DNA of 64,000 bases from Diplodia intermedia (lineage: Eukaryota > Ascomycota > Dothideomycetes > Botryosphaeriales > Botryosphaeriaceae), in assembly GCA_021495925.1 (NCBI GenBank), contig JAKEKT010000093.1, positions 62,001 to 126,000 on the forward strand. Direction: 5' to 3'. Under the pieces are notes generated by a model. The model saw only the letters and a list, made by a program, of their open reading frames with translations, had not been told where the DNA came from and made no database searches. This document shows positions 23,739 through 35,929 of this stretch, piece after piece. Both the position numbers and the translations under genes were made by a program. Numbering within the stretch: the stretch's first letter is position 1; each line of letters opens with the position of its first letter.

Positions 23739-24836
23739 TCATTTCAGACACAGCACTGCCCTTTCTCCGAAATGTTTTTCCACGGTGCCCTCGCTTTTGA
23801 TCATGCTGCCCAGCCACTTTCGTGCTCCTTCAACGCTTTTTGCCCCAAACTTGACCAGGACAGCACCGCGGACGGCTGCCGCTGTCCATAGTACTCCATC
23901 ATCCACTTCTTGTTGCAGTCTCTCTGCCCTCCACGCCTCTTGCGGCGTTGGTTTTTGGTGCTCATCCGCAGTCGCGGTGTGCCATTTCTTCGCGCCAATT
24001 CTCGGCATGGCCTGGAACTCATCCAGGAAGAACTTTCCAAGCAATTCGAATTGAGCCCCATATAATATCAGCGTCCCAAATGCCGCAAGTTCGTCCATGC
24101 GGCCAACGATGGTGCCCGCTGCAGCGGCTCCCCCGCCACCTTCGTTGTTCAAGATCACATTGTCCCTCAACAACAGCCGTCCCGTCTCCGCACCATCCCA
24201 GTCCTTCGGCTCGAGCTCCGCCTCCGACGGCGCCAGCCACACCTCGTTCCGGCTCGTATACTCGTAGCAATCCCAATGCTCGCCGCGGGCAGACCGACCC
24301 TCGCTGACCCAGTCCAACACGCAGAGGCTACCCGGCGCCGACCTCTCCGTCTCGCCAGGCTGCGGCAGCAGCACGACGTAGCGCTGCTTCTGCAAGAAGC
24401 CGCTCTCGGCGAACGGCTGGACGGGATCGGGCAGGAAGCATAGAGCTGCGCCGGGCGCGACGCGCACGTCGGTGGTCTGGCCGGAGCGGAAGCGCCGCTC
24501 GTACGGCGACGATGGCGCCTTGAAGATCTTGGTGCTGCCCTGCGTGAGCAGGCAGAGACGGGTGGCGGGCGCCAGCGCGACGCGCAGCGTGACGGCGTCG
24601 CCGGCGACGAGGCCGCCGCCGTACGTCAGGACGAAGACGGTGTGCACGACGTGCTGCGTGCGCGGCTCGTCGGCCAGCGGCGAGTTGGGCGCGACGGCGA
24701 CGGGCTCCGGCGCGATCAGCTTGAGCGGGTACTGGTAGGTCACGGTGCGGAGCACCGGCGTCGAGGGTAGGAGGAGCGAGAGCACGATCGAGCCGTGGCC
24801 GGGCCGCGAAGTCGAGGGCGCGAAAGGGTTGTTCAT
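23739..24836 (-). CDS. ureD: urease accessory protein UreD
   Basis: Single exon of 365 residues, starting at the ATG at 24836 (context AAAATGAAC); the frame extends 21 nt upstream but only to a TTG. Family blocks seen in order: GHGSIVLSL near the N-terminus, FVLTYGGGLVAGDAV (about 70-85), LLTQGSTKIFK (about 105), CFLPDPVQPFAESGF (about 140), DWVSEGRSARGEHWD and a C-terminal GAKSVEGARKWL. UreD (UreH) works with UreF and UreG to load nickel into apo-urease in the cytosol, allowing use of urea as nitrogen. The other urease genes are not in this window, as usual for fungi. Length is normal for fungal members. Divergent from SCC3 with a 544-bp gap. Confidence 0.95.
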   Translation of the reverse strand: MNNPFAPSTSRPGHGSIVLSLLLPSTPVLRTVTYQYPLKLIAPEPVAVAPNSPLADEPRTQHVVHTVFVLTYGGGLVAGDAVTLRVALAPATRLCLLTQGSTKIFKAPSSPYERRFRSGQTTDVRVAPGAALCFLPDPVQPFAESGFLQKQRYVVLLPQPGETERSAPGSLCVLDWVSEGRSARGEHWDCYEYTSRNEVWLAPSEAELEPKDWDGAETGRLLLRDNVILNNEGGGGAAAAGTIVGRMDELAAFGTLILYGAQFELLGKFFLDEFQAMPRIGAKKWHTATADEHQKPTPQEAWRAERLQQEVDDGVLWTAAAVRGAVLVKFGAKSVEGARKWLGSMIKSEGTVEKHFGERAVLCLK

Positions 24837-25380
24837 TTTGAGCAATTCAGGGAGCAATCATATCATGGCGGACGAGGTACTCCAGCTTTGGGGTCGGACG
24901 AAGTATATGACCCCAGTTGCGGCGTGCCGGTAGCTGTTGGTGCGTGAATCGTAGGCATGGTTGTGATGGAGTGCGGAGGTGGAGGGGCAATGAATTGTCC
25001 AATGAGCTGCCCGCTGTGGCCTGGCACGAGCCAGCCAAGGCGCTCCCTCCGCCGTCGACCGCAACGCGTCTTCCATCAACACCGCCGAACCTGCGCGCGT
25101 CCGATGCTGCGACGCTGACCGCCCCCAGCATCCGCCCGCGTCACAGCAGCTAGCCCTCCACCACCCCGCACTGCGCTTCTTGCCCATCACCATCGCACAG
25201 CTGCTCCCCAAGGCCGCGCATCGCGACGCGTTCGGCCCTATTTATCTCTTGCTGGTTCCACCATCCCAAGCTTGGCTGCGCCGTGCTCGCCTCCCCTCCT
25301 CTTGATTCTCTCGTCCGACCTTCTGCGCGACGCCCCTTTTTTGCTCCTTACTCCTTCTTATGCCCGCGCGCCTGTCCAGC
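24837..25380. other. divergent promoter of ureD and SCC3
   Basis: Shared upstream region of two divergent genes. GC-rich, with pyrimidine-rich stretches just before SCC3. No gene seen. Confidence 0.45.
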
Positions 25381-28300
25381 ATGGAACCATCGTCGCCCGA
25401 TGCCGACGCGCAGCAGACGCGCTCCTCCCCCGCCGACAACAACGACACCAGCGCGGCCACGCGCCGCAAGTCCGGACGCGTGACCAGGAAGCCCGAGACC
25501 ATCTACTCATCCGCACCGACGCCCGCGACGAAGCGCAAACGCGGCGCCGACCGCGACGCCGACGCGAGCGACGATGATAATCCCGAAGACGAGGATGACG
25601 ACGAGGATGAGGACGAGAGTAGCGAGGGCGAGGCCGATGACGAGGAATTGCGCGACAAGCGGCGCAAGAAGAAGCGCCAGTCCGCCGCCAAGGCGAAATC
25701 GACGCCTCAGAGGAAGCCGGCCACGAAGAAGAGCAAGCCCAATGGCGACACGATGAGCTTGGCCATACGGCCGGCGACCAAGGCGAAAAAGCCGCGCAAG
25801 CCTCGCCCGAGCAAGGTTGCGGCTGCGGAGGAGGTTGGCGGTCTTTACGGTACGCGCTTCTGGTCGTGCTTATGATGGATTGCTGTATGCTGACGTAATG
25901 CTGGTGCTAGGTGACGTGTTTGCCGGCAACCAGAGCCTGAACGATGTCGCGGCGCAGTGGGTCCAGAGATTCGGTGAGGACAACTCGGAGGAAATGGCCG
26001 CGCTGGTCAACTTCGTTTTCAGATGTGCAGGCTGTGATCTGAAGATCGAAGGGCACGATGTTGAGAATCCGGATGGAGTACCAGGCAAGCTTGGAGACAT
26101 ACAGGAGCAGTACCAAGCAGTGAGTTCCGCGAACTAATGATCATGAGAAGCGACTGATGATTTTGCAGCAAAACATTGTCGAATATCCCTTGATCCAAAA
26201 GGGCAAAGGCTCAGCGAATTTCCGTCACAACCTGATCGAGTTCTTTACATCCCTCATCGAGACTCTTGCCCAGTCAGCACTCCTCTGGACACAACCTACC
26301 ATCATTGAAAACATCAGTCTCTGGGTCAACACCATGTCTTCGGCCAACAGCCGTCCATTCCGCCACACTGCAACTCTTGTGTCCGTAACCATCAGCAGCG
26401 CGCTATGTGTGGTTGGAGCGAAGCTCATTGAGGCCAATGCAAAGGCGATGAGGCTGAAAGAAACAGAAGCAAAGAAGTCCGGCAAGAACAAGGCAAGATT
26501 GGCGGAGATGGACAAGACTATTGAGGCGGGCAATGAAAAGTTGGAGGCGCTGAACGGCATGATTAAGAATTCGTTCGATGAGGTGTTCATTCACAGGTAC
26601 CGCGACGTGGATCCCAGGATACGAGTCGAATGCGTCACCGGACTCGGCAGCTGGATCATGAACTATCCCGACTATTACTTCGACGGCCAGCACCTTCGAT
26701 ATCTTGGATGGGTTCTCTCCGATGTACACGCGCCAACCAGGCTGGAAGTTGTGAAGCAGCTGCAGACGCTGTTCGAAGATGCCGATAAGCTCGGTGGTTT
26801 GAGGACTTTCACAGAGAGGTTCCGCCCAAGGATGGTGGAGATGGCAACACAAGACGCAGATGCCCATGTTCGTGCCGCGACCGTGGAACTTCTCGACCTC
26901 CTTCGTCAGGCTGGCCTGATTGAGCCAACCGATGTTGACTCTGTGGGGAGGCTCATCTTCGATGCTGATACCCGTGTGCGAAAAGCTGTCGTCGACTTCT
27001 TCGCGGAAAACATCGCTGAGATCACTGACCAGAGGATTGATGAGCTCGGCGGCAAGGAAGCGCTAGATGAAGCGCTAGAAGGAGATGAAGACTACGAAAA
27101 TCCCAGGCTGGAGTGGCTCATGCTAAAGTCACTAGTGGAATCATTATCCGCGTACGATGACGAAGATCAATCCCTTCCCAGTCAAATCGAACGGGTGCCC
27201 ATGTCGAACAGCTACATGCTCGTTGCAGGCGGCATGGAATCGCGAATTTGCGTGGCTGCAGAGGCGCTGTACGACGAGATTCCAGAAATCCAGGAATGGG
27301 AAGTGATAGCCGGCTACCTTCTCTTTGACCACTCGCAATCCTCGGCAGGCGCTCAGCAGAACGGGACAACAGATGATCCTGAAGCGTTGCTCAAGCAAGA
27401 GTGCAAGCTCAACGAGAAGGAGGAAACTGTTCTTCTGGACATTCTTAATGCATCCGTAAAGCTGAAGCTCACTCGTGCCGTAGAAGCCGGCAAGGACAAG
27501 AAGAAGAACAAGCGCGAAAAGCAGGAACTGGAAGAAGAACAAGATACCGCCGCACGACATCTTGCCGCCCTTATCCCTCGCCTTCTGAACAAGTTCGGCG
27601 CCGTGCCTGATGCTGCCTCTGCAGTTTTACGTCTGGAGCATGTTCTGAATCTGGATGTGTTCGAGGAACTCCGTCAAGACTCGACTACTTACTCAAGATT
27701 GTTGGACGACATCAACAAGCAATTCATGAGCCATGGCAGCGAGGCTGTGCTCGTAGAAGCAAGTCGCGCTTTACTACATGCCAAGAGCTACGAGGAACTA
27801 GGCGAAATCACGGAAGGCAAGGTGCAAGCTCTCTGGGAAGACACTGTTGCGGCATTGCATGCTCTCAAGAAGGGCAAGGGTCTGATGACTCGCGGAAATC
27901 TCAGTGCAAATGTGTTGTCCGCTGTCTCGAACACGGTGCTCCGTATTTCAAAATTGGCCAGCATCTCCGATTGCACCGAGCCATTGGAAGCGCCTCCTCC
28001 AGCAGCCGCACCAAAGAAGCAGAGGAGCAGAAAGAGTCAAGATGTAAACCCGGCTGAGAACGCCATTGTCATCCTCACTGAACTGCTTCACCGGGGTGTC
28101 CCCAATTCTTCTACTGATACGTCGCTTTCGGCAACGGAAGACGCCGTAGTTGCGAATTCTGCTCGCTCCCTGCTGTTCTACTTCATGTGGAAGGTCCGCT
28201 CATGGGAGCAGTCGATCCTCACCACCGGCACCGTGCCCCCCGAAGATGTTGAGGCGATTGCAGAACGCCGCGATGGTTGCGTTGCCGCACTCGAGGATGT

Positions 28301-28792
28301 CATCCGCAAGCGCCAGGGCGCCGACGAGCTGCGCCAGGCAGCCGCAGGCGTGCTGTTAGACCTTTGCACGCTCTTCACCACGCTCCGCGATGCGCAAGCC
28401 AAGCGCGACGCGAAGGCCCTCCATGCGGCCACCGCCAACGGCGACGCCGCCGCTGCGGGAATGGACGTTGACGAAGACGAATCCCGGGACGATTTCATGG
28501 CCCTCCTCCTGGGGCTCAGCAAGGACACGCAGAAATCACTACTCCAGCTCCTCGCCGCCACGGAGAAGCACTTCGCCAAGAAATCCCGCCGCAGCATCGA
28601 CGTCGCGGACGATGACGACCCCGTCGACGTCGACGACGATCCGCAGAGCTCGGACGAAGAGGACGACGCGGCCGACGAGGAAGGCGCCGAGGGCGGCGCG
28701 AGCGCGCACGAGGTCCTGCTCGCGGAGCAGCGCCTGTGCGAGCTCGCGTCCAAGCTCGTCCTCGCCATCCTCGGCGGCGTGGTCGACGGATC

Positions 28793-28825
<33 letters not shown>

Positions 28826-29270
28826 TGAGGACGAGGCGGATAGAGACGACGGTCCCGGCCCGGTGCGCAAGCGCCTCGAGCGGAACAAGAACAAGCTCGG
28901 CCCGAACTTCAAGGAGGTGCTGGCGTACCTGGACGTGGGGACGGAGAAGGGACCGAAGAAGGGGAAGGGCGGCGCGGCGGCGGCGGCGGCGGCGGCGAGG
29001 GCCAAGAACAGGAGCATCAGCGCGCCCGCCTCGAACCAGCAGAAGAGCGGCGCCAAGAAGAGCGAGAAGAGCAACGAATTCGTTGGAGAGGAAACGGACG
29101 AGGAGGATGAAGAAGAAGAGCACCACGATGAAGAAGAGGAGTTGAGGAGGGAGGGCCTCGTCGAGGACCCCGACCAGGAAATGGAAGATGAAGGTGCGGC
29201 GGGAGAGGAAGGCGATGGCGGTAATGCGGCGGCGCAGGAGGCCGAGGAGGAGAGTGTGATTGGCGACTGA
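25381..29270 (+). CDS. SCC3: cohesin subunit SCC3/STAG (Psc3-like)
   Basis: Three exons, 25381..25849, 25911..26119 and 26169..29270, with introns of 61 and 49 bp, encode 1259 residues. Another in-frame ATG lies at 25360 but has a weak context (CTTATG), so I prefer 25381 (AGCATGG). The N-terminus is disordered, basic and acidic. The STAG domain begins around residue 226 (GSANFRHNLIEFFTSLIE). The stromalin conserved domain is at about 355-440 (FIHRYRDVDPRIRVE, GWVLSDVHAPTR). HEAT repeats follow, and the tail (after about 1030) is very acidic with runs of Asp and Glu. SCC3 binds the kleisin Scc1 and DNA and is needed for sister-chromatid cohesion and cohesin loading. Family certain; whether it is the mitotic or meiotic form cannot be told from the sequence, though only the mitotic one is usual here. 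Confidence 0.97.
28798..28826 (+). repeat. GAC trinucleotide run in SCC3
   Basis: About nine GAC codons in frame, giving a poly-Asp run in the acidic C-terminal tail of SCC3. Confidence 0.8.
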
Positions 29271-30054
29271 AGTGGCTGAAGGGGGAAGAAAAAAAAATGG
29301 TGCAGAAGACGCATTTGCGGTGTTGCCTCTGTTGATTCTTCTTTTTTTTTTTAACCCTCTTCCGGACGCCGGCCTCGAATCGCATTTCGGCCAACATAGT
29401 GGTGGTGGCTCGTACGGTCGGTGGTTCATGGGAGCGATGGAGTGGTGGGCGTATGGAACGGCTTCTTTCCTCATATAGCTCTCGGGTGGTTATCTTTCTA
29501 GTATTTGCTTTCGGGGCTTGTTGTTTTTACGAGAGAGAGAGAGAGCTCGAAGAGTAGTTAGCGGTGAGAGAATCGAAGGGAGGATGCGAGGTTTTTGCGG
29601 ATTAGCTCTCTTGTTATCACTGATGCCGTTCTAATCGACATGGTTTCGAGGTGCTGCTGCATTGTTTGGCTATACTGTATTGTTCTACTCTGTGTCAAGA
29701 AGCTTCTGTGGGAATCATGGCTGGACTTCGTCTGAATTGTTCAAAAATGCTTGGATTGCAACAGGAAAATTATAACAGAAGGAAAGAAGAAGGATAGCAG
29801 AAATGCCGTTTGGTGCCAGAAGCGGACTGAATGCCTGTGTCGACTTTTGCCGACATATCCGTCCAAATACAGATCCCAACAGCTCACAAACCGCTTCAAA
29901 TCTAGGAGTTTCTCAATCTCGCTGTGAACTGGAAAATGCACGCTCATGAAAAACTTGCTCAGCAACACAAGGAAACAAGAGAGAGCAAGCTAAAGAAAAA
30001 TATTAGAAGGAAATTCAATCCGTACGGTCCAAGCAACGCCGCCTCGCAAGGAGT
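29271..30054. other. convergent 3' flanks
   Basis: The 3' regions of SCC3 and the lysine-rich gene meet here. Contains a T12 run (about 29341-29352) and a GA dinucleotide run (29531-29546). Noticeably AT-richer than the flanking genes. No gene seen. Confidence 0.45.
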
Positions 30055-31920
30055 TCAGTGCTTCTTAGCCTTCTTCCCCTTCTTGCCACCCCAAACAGCC
30101 GCCTTGTTGGTCGGCTGCTTCTTCGGCTTGTTGTTCTTGCCATTCTTCGTGCCGCTCTTCTTCTTGTCCTCTCCCTTCTTCTCTTCTTCCATCTCCCCCT
30201 TCTCTTCCCTGATCTTCTTCACTTCGATCGACTTCTTCTTCTCTTCTATAGCCTTCTTCAGCCCTTCTGCAATTCTCTCACTCTCTCTCTTCTTCTTCGT
30301 CAGTTCCTCCAGCTTCTTGGCCTGTTCTTGCAGCTCCTTCAGATCCTCCAGAGCCTTGATCCTCTCAGCAACCTGGATCGCAGTGGCCGAAGGGCTCCCG
30401 CTCGACTCGGGGACGTTGAACAGAGGGGAGAAGCTTCCAGCGCTCCAGCTGTCCGACGACTCCTCGCCGCCAGCGCTCTGCGGCTTGCGCTCGACAGCGG
30501 GTCCGACGAACGTGAAGTCGGCAGTCGGCACGGCAATGGCAGGCGACTTCTCGTCGTCGGTGGCGGCAGCAGCAAACGTGAAGGCGGCAGCGTCGAGTTT
30601 GCTGCGGCCGAAGAGGCTGTCGGTCCCGAATGGGGGGTTGGTGTGTGGCTTGTTGCCGCCGGATGTGGTCGTGGTCGTGGGCTGTTTGGCGGAAACTGGC
30701 GCTGGGGCGCGGAATGTGAATTCGGCGGTAGAGGGAGGGGCATCGACGGGCAGAAAGGGGTTGTTGGACGCGGAACCGCTTGCGTGGGGGTAATATATGG
30801 TGGTGTCCGACCGGGCGCGACTGGTGTCTGAGGTGGTTGGCTGCGTGTTGCTGCCGGTGAATGGAATGGGGCCAGTGCATGTGGGCGCAGCGGTGGAATT
30901 GGTCGTGAAGTGTGACTCGGAGGTTGCGAGCTCGGAGGTAGGGTCGATACTGCTAGATCCAGACGTGCTGCTGTTCGTGACAGCACTGTCGGCCGTAGTC
31001 GCAGGCTTGGTCCCGTCGACGATCGTAGAGTCGGCAATGCCGGACTCAGTGACAACGTGCAGAGTAGAGAAAGAGGTGTCGGCATCAGCATTGAACCCCT
31101 GAATGGTGGTCTCTTCGGTGATACCGGCTTCGTCCTGGCTCTGGCCCTTGAGCTCCCCCTTGCTCTCAATGCTCTGCTGGATGGAGGCGGGCAGCTGGAT
31201 CGGGCCGCAGGCGGTCAGGGTGACGCCATCACTCTCTTCAGCGATGACTTCCTCAGTGACAGCTTCTTGGATGGCAGTTTCGAGGGCGGCGTCGCCGTGA
31301 GTGACGTCTTCATGGGCAGCATCGTCGTGGGCCGCAGTCTCTGGAACACCGGCACCCTGACCAACATCAGGGGCAGCGCCATCGTCAATATCGCACGGGT
31401 CCCCATGACGGAAGACAGAGGCCCCCAAAGTCACATCGTCTTCCGAGTTCACGACCTTGTAGTCCATGTGTCCCGACTTGAGCGCGCTGAGCAGCTTCGA
31501 GACCGTCATCACGACCGCCCTCGTCGGCTTAACGAGAGCGAAACGCAAGCCCGCAACGATATAGCGCAGAGCGCGACGCAGGAAGACGAAATTGTGCTTG
31601 GGAATGGTCGTGTTCGGGGAAGAGAGCTTGGATGGCGGCGCAGTGATGAGCGCGCTACTGTCGCTGTTGGTGCTACAGGCACCGCTGGCGCTGTCGTTGC
31701 CGGTATTGTCGGCAATGCTGGTGCTTCTGGCGGTGGGAATGGCGGTCGAGGACGCCGATGGAGCTGGAGTTTCGGCGACGTTGTTGCTGACAGCCGCGAG
31801 GATTGGAGAGGTGCGGCCATGGTGATGGAAGCCGTTGCTTGCCATGATGCCGATGGCGCTCGGGGTGCTGAAAGTAGCCTGGATGGCGTCGGCACGAAGT
31901 CGAGTGGTCGGGAAGAGCAT
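30055..31920 (-). CDS. Ser/Thr-rich protein with lysine-rich coiled-coil tail
   Basis: Single exon of 621 residues from the ATG at 31920; a second Met at residue 26 (MASNGFHHHG) could also be the start. Most of the protein is low complexity, rich in Ser, Thr, Ala and Asp. One ordered patch near residues 112-150 (HNFVFLRRALRYIVAGLRFA, then VVMTVSKLLSAL) could be amphipathic helices or a membrane-associated hairpin. A repeated motif appears three times (EFTFRAPAP, AAFTFAAAA, ADFTFVGPA), like short linear binding motifs of the FxFxG-type. The C-terminal 120 residues form a charged coiled coil (DLKELQEQAKKLEELTKK) ending in a lysine-rich tail. I do not recognise a family. Convergent with SCC3. 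Confidence 0.65.
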   Translation of the reverse strand: MLFPTTRLRADAIQATFSTPSAIGIMASNGFHHHGRTSPILAAVSNNVAETPAPSASSTAIPTARSTSIADNTGNDSASGACSTNSDSSALITAPPSKLSSPNTTIPKHNFVFLRRALRYIVAGLRFALVKPTRAVVMTVSKLLSALKSGHMDYKVVNSEDDVTLGASVFRHGDPCDIDDGAAPDVGQGAGVPETAAHDDAAHEDVTHGDAALETAIQEAVTEEVIAEESDGVTLTACGPIQLPASIQQSIESKGELKGQSQDEAGITEETTIQGFNADADTSFSTLHVVTESGIADSTIVDGTKPATTADSAVTNSSTSGSSSIDPTSELATSESHFTTNSTAAPTCTGPIPFTGSNTQPTTSDTSRARSDTTIYYPHASGSASNNPFLPVDAPPSTAEFTFRAPAPVSAKQPTTTTTSGGNKPHTNPPFGTDSLFGRSKLDAAAFTFAAAATDDEKSPAIAVPTADFTFVGPAVERKPQSAGGEESSDSWSAGSFSPLFNVPESSGSPSATAIQVAERIKALEDLKELQEQAKKLEELTKKKRESERIAEGLKKAIEEKKKSIEVKKIREEKGEMEEEKKGEDKKKSGTKNGKNNKPKKQPTNKAAVWGGKKGKKAKKH

Positions 31921-33206
31921 AGAGGCGGTCGTAGGAGAATCGGAAATCGTGGGAGACTAAGATGGTCAGAAAAGCTTTGTCTATTTAGGATGGACGCAGG
32001 GTGTATCTTACTGGTTGCAGAGTGGCAGATAGAGCTTTTCGTTTTGCAAAGTAGGCGCTGAACTGGAGAATCTTCGAATCGTCGAGGTTGCGAGGGTGAT
32101 GCAAACGGTGGACGGTCGGAGGTTGGTGGAGAGGAAAGGAGGAAAGGCTCGGAAGCCAAGAGCGAAGGTTGTTATATGGCACGAGAGCCGGAGTGACGGG
32201 GTGTCAGGCAGCTGGACTGCCGGGTAACACGTTGGCCCGGAAGCGCCGCCGCGGATGAAAAGTGTCAAGGTGGTTAATGGCGGTCGACTGGGTGGTTTGC
32301 GCCTGAGACACATTCAGCGGACGTCCACGCGAGTCTTGCTCTCGCTGTAGGCTGCTCTGGAACCGCCTCCTCTGTTCGTCGCCCGCCCACGGGCATCCTC
32401 GTAGAACAATGTAGCAGAAGATTGACTGCATGGGGAGCAGAAGCATTCGCTGCGGCGAGAGGACACATAGGTGTTGCACTTTCACGCAGGGACGAATGCT
32501 TCGACTCCCCATAGATGCGAAATCTCTCATCATTTATAGTTCTGTGTCTACGCGTCGTGTGATCTCCTGGAGCTTGCGCTCTGTTTGCTCCTCCATCTTG
32601 AGCAAGCAATTGATATACGCTTCTACACCAAATAGGCCGTGAGCAGCCCATCCTCCGCTGCACCGTGAAAAGCTCGTTTCGACATCGACAAACAAGATAC
32701 GAAGTAGAAAACCCCGACGGTATCATCTTTCCCATCCTTCATAATGTAGTAGCTAAAGAAGAGAAGAAGAAAAAAAAAGCCGAAATGTACGAGCAATTTT
32801 CAGTGGCAAATGGAGCCGTCAGACCAAACTGAGAGGAGAGAAAGCTTGCAGAAAAGAAGTGGTATCGTTTCGGACTCGGCCTTTCCAAAGAGTAATACCT
32901 ACCATGCCAAAAATGCCGCTTCCCAGGAATAACACCAGCCGCCCATGCAACCTGTGTTTTGAATGAAGAAAAGAAAGCCATGCCTGTGGGGACCGCCCCC
33001 TTGTATCTCATCCACCACCGTAATTACCTTTTTTGGTTTGCAATGACTCCACGCTTGGAACGCTTCAATCATTATGATCACCAAAAAGCCAGACGTCAAA
33101 ATCGTCCAGCTGTTTCAAGGTGACCTCGATCCCAATCCCTGCCATGTCCATCATCAAAAGCTATTCTTCAATTCCCCATTTTGTTTCTTTTTTCTTTTCT
33201 TACGCA
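31921..33206. other. intergenic with coding-like fragment
   Basis: Between the lysine-rich gene and DOT1. At about 32550-32740 the minus strand has a polypyrimidine tract ending in CTTTAG followed by protein-like frames (YYIMKDGKDDTVGVF, then MEEQTERKLQEITRRVDTEL before TAA). No start or full exon chain could be built, so I do not call a gene here. Confidence 0.35.
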
Positions 33207-34852
33207 TCATCTCCGTCTCCGCGAACCCCCGAGGAACCTGTCCAGACGACTGCGATCCTTGACTTGGATGTAGTACTTTCCGCCCTCATCCGTCCAGCTC
33301 ACCGACCCGCTGAAATACTCCTTCTCTACGCAGCTGAAGAGGTTGACTCGATCGTTGACGTTATGGCTCTTGATTTCGTGGTCCGGGTCGACGAATGGCT
33401 TGAGGCTGACAATCTTCGCGCCCTCCTTCAGGTCCAAAAACTTGTCCAGTAGCGCGCCGTTCAATTGCGGGGAAAAGGCCTTGTTGTTGACGACGATGAC
33501 ATCGGCGCGATTGAGCACGCGGCCGACCTCCTGGTTCTCCAAAAAGTCGTCTGCGAGGACGTTGATCTTGCCGAGCGAAATGCCCCATAGGCGAGCGCGC
33601 TGCATGATCTCCTTCTTCTGCAGGCTCGCGCAATACGACGGGTTGGGCATGCTTTCCACGCCCCAGCTCTCGCAGCCGACCTCGAGCGCGGCCTGGAGCA
33701 CCACGTTGCCCACGCCCGACCCCAAGTCCACGAATATCTGGTCGCTCTTGAGCTTTGTTTCCTGGAATATGCGATGCACGAACCGCGGCAGCAGCTCGCC
33801 GTAGACGTTGTTCGAGCCGGCCTCGTAGCGGCGCAGTGAGTTGACGCGGGGCGACACGGTGCGTGAGTATGTCTGCGAGAGGATGTACTCGGTGAGTGGT
33901 AGATGCATGGCCTGCATCTCGTCGAGCGCTTGCTCTATCTTTCCCGACGCTAGGGCGTCGCTGACCATCTTGTTGAATTCCTGCAGCACATCTTTGAACG
34001 TCGAGACGGACTGCTGTTGTACCGCGCGCTTGAGCCGGCGAGGGAAGCCTGTACCTTCGTCGATCAATGCGTCTGCCTCGTTGGGAAAATAGTGTTTGCA
34101 GATTGTCTCGACGCTCTGGACAATGTCCTCGAGGGGCTTGTAGCCGTCGCTCTCCCGGGGGTACACTAGCGAGAACCTGCGCCGCGAAAGAAAAAAACAA
34201 GTCAGCGTTGAGTCGCGTGAGGTGGCCGGCAAGCTGTGGCAACTTACCGTTCAGGCTGCGACCTGCTGGGATATTGCAGCCCCACGACCGGCACCTCGCT
34301 AAGGCCTTCGAACGCGGGCTTGAAGTCCCTGGTCGCGTGATAGCCCACGACGCTGTCGTCCTTCCAGTGGTCGGTCTTCACCAAGTCATAGCCATGCAGG
34401 ATGCGCAGCTTGACGGGGCCGTCCTCGCCGTCGGCACGCCTCAGCGGCGCGGCGCGTATCTTCCGTTGCAGGTCCGGCTCGAGCGAGTGGCTGGCGCGTA
34501 TGCGTTTGCGCGGGGTGAGCTCGCGGTCGAGGCTGTCCTCGCCGTCACTGCCCTCAGAGTCAGACGACAGCGGGGTGGCGGGCGTCGGGGCCTTGCGTTT
34601 GGTCAGGCTGCGTTTGACGGTCGGCACGGCTGGCGCCGAGGCGTGCCTCCTGCCGGCGACGCCAGCGGCCGACGACGAGAGAGCAGCTGCATTCAACCTG
34701 CTGCTGCTGGCGGGGGCTCTGCCGGCGGGCGTGGGCAGCTTCGGGCGCGGGCGCGGCGTGGCGGGCGACGGCGATTGGGCGGGCGTGTTGGAGCGGCGGA
34801 CGAGCACAGTCTGGGTGCGGATGACGGGCTTCTTTTTGAAATCGATGTTCAT
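33207..34852 (-). CDS. DOT1: histone H3-K79 methyltransferase DOT1
   Basis: Two exons, 34248..34852 and 33207..34176, with a 71-bp intron (donor GTAAGT, acceptor GGCGCAG), encode 524 residues. The N-terminal 150 residues are basic and disordered (RSLTKRKAP, RKRIRAS), suited to DNA and nucleosome binding as in yeast Dot1. The catalytic fold occupies about 200-520. Seen in order: NNVYGELLPRFV (D1 loop, about 325), IFVDLGSGVGNVVLQAAL (SAM motif I, about 350), WGVESMPNP (acidic SAM ribose contact), VIVVNNKAFSPQLN (the NN..F block near the active site) and ISLKPF-type strand IVSLKPFVDP. DOT1 is the only non-SET lysine methyltransferase of H3 and affects silencing, DNA damage checkpoint and meiotic control. 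All key residues appear intact, so the enzyme should be active. Confidence 0.97.
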
Positions 34853-35929
34853 GACGGCGGCTAGTGCGGGCGGGCAAAAGAATGTGGGCAGCTACCGGCG
34901 GAGGGTCGAAGGGACGCTATGCAAAGAGCGGGTATCATACGTCAGGCGGGAGCACGCGGTAGGCTGCGGGCGTGGGGGAGGTGTTGAGTAAGAAAACATG
35001 AAAGAAGGTTGCCGGCTCGAGATTATGCGCGTCAGTCTCGTGCGATCGCCACCAGGGGAGCACAGAAAGACCCGCTTGCCCCAACTCGGCCCGGCACTGC
35101 AGCCCTACGACAAGACCACGCTTAATCTTGAGGATGCGCGCCGCCGCCGTGGTCCCTGGATTTGCGCCGCCGCGCTGGGAGCCGCATGGGGGTGCAGCAG
35201 CCTCCAGGCCAAGCTGCCACCTGCTCCCACTCGTCCGCGGCTCGCTCCACCCAGGGCCGGCGCGCCCGGCCGGCGCTGGCCAGCAGACGCCCTGACAGCC
35301 GTCCCGCAAGCGTCCCCCTGGAGCACCATCCTGCTCAATGCGCCACTACTTAATTCGAACCTTGCACCTGCATGACGTATTGCACCTTGTATTACACGCT
35401 CTGGGCATTCATCTATCGGAAAGTCGTACTACATCACCACGCCCCCTGCCATCTGAACACCCCGAGCGTCCAACACCAAGGGACGGCCGGATCGTTCCAG
35501 AAACCACCCATTCAGCTAAGCAAAAAAACTTTTAAGGTCCGGAGAGCGACAAAGAAAGCGGAGAAGAGGTCATGATATGTGCGCGGTGGAGAAGTGTCGG
35601 GGCTGCATGCATCGAGTCTAGCGTGAGGGAGATCGAAAGGAAAAAGACCCTCTGTTCGTTCTCAGAAGGTCGCAGGTGTCGAAGTTCACGTCCGAGAGAC
35701 ATGTCCCAGGTCACCAGCGGGCAGTCGGCAGGCTACAGTTGCATTTTTGCGAAATAGCAGACATGCTCCCGATACGCCTTGACAATGAACACCACAGCTT
35801 GAAGAAAAACCATCGCGAACAGGGCACACCAAAAGCATCGTTCAGCCACCGTGGAATCTGACTCCTTGATGCGTCGGAGAATGGGGTATTGAGGCGTCAA
35901 GGCGTGGCAGAAGAATGACGGGGCATCGC
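34853..35929. other. intergenic, DOT1 promoter and eIF4B 3' flank
   Basis: About 1.1 kb. The part near DOT1 is GC-rich promoter; the part near 35.5-35.9 kb is the probable 3' UTR of the eIF4B gene. Several short frames overlap but none is supported. Confidence 0.4.
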
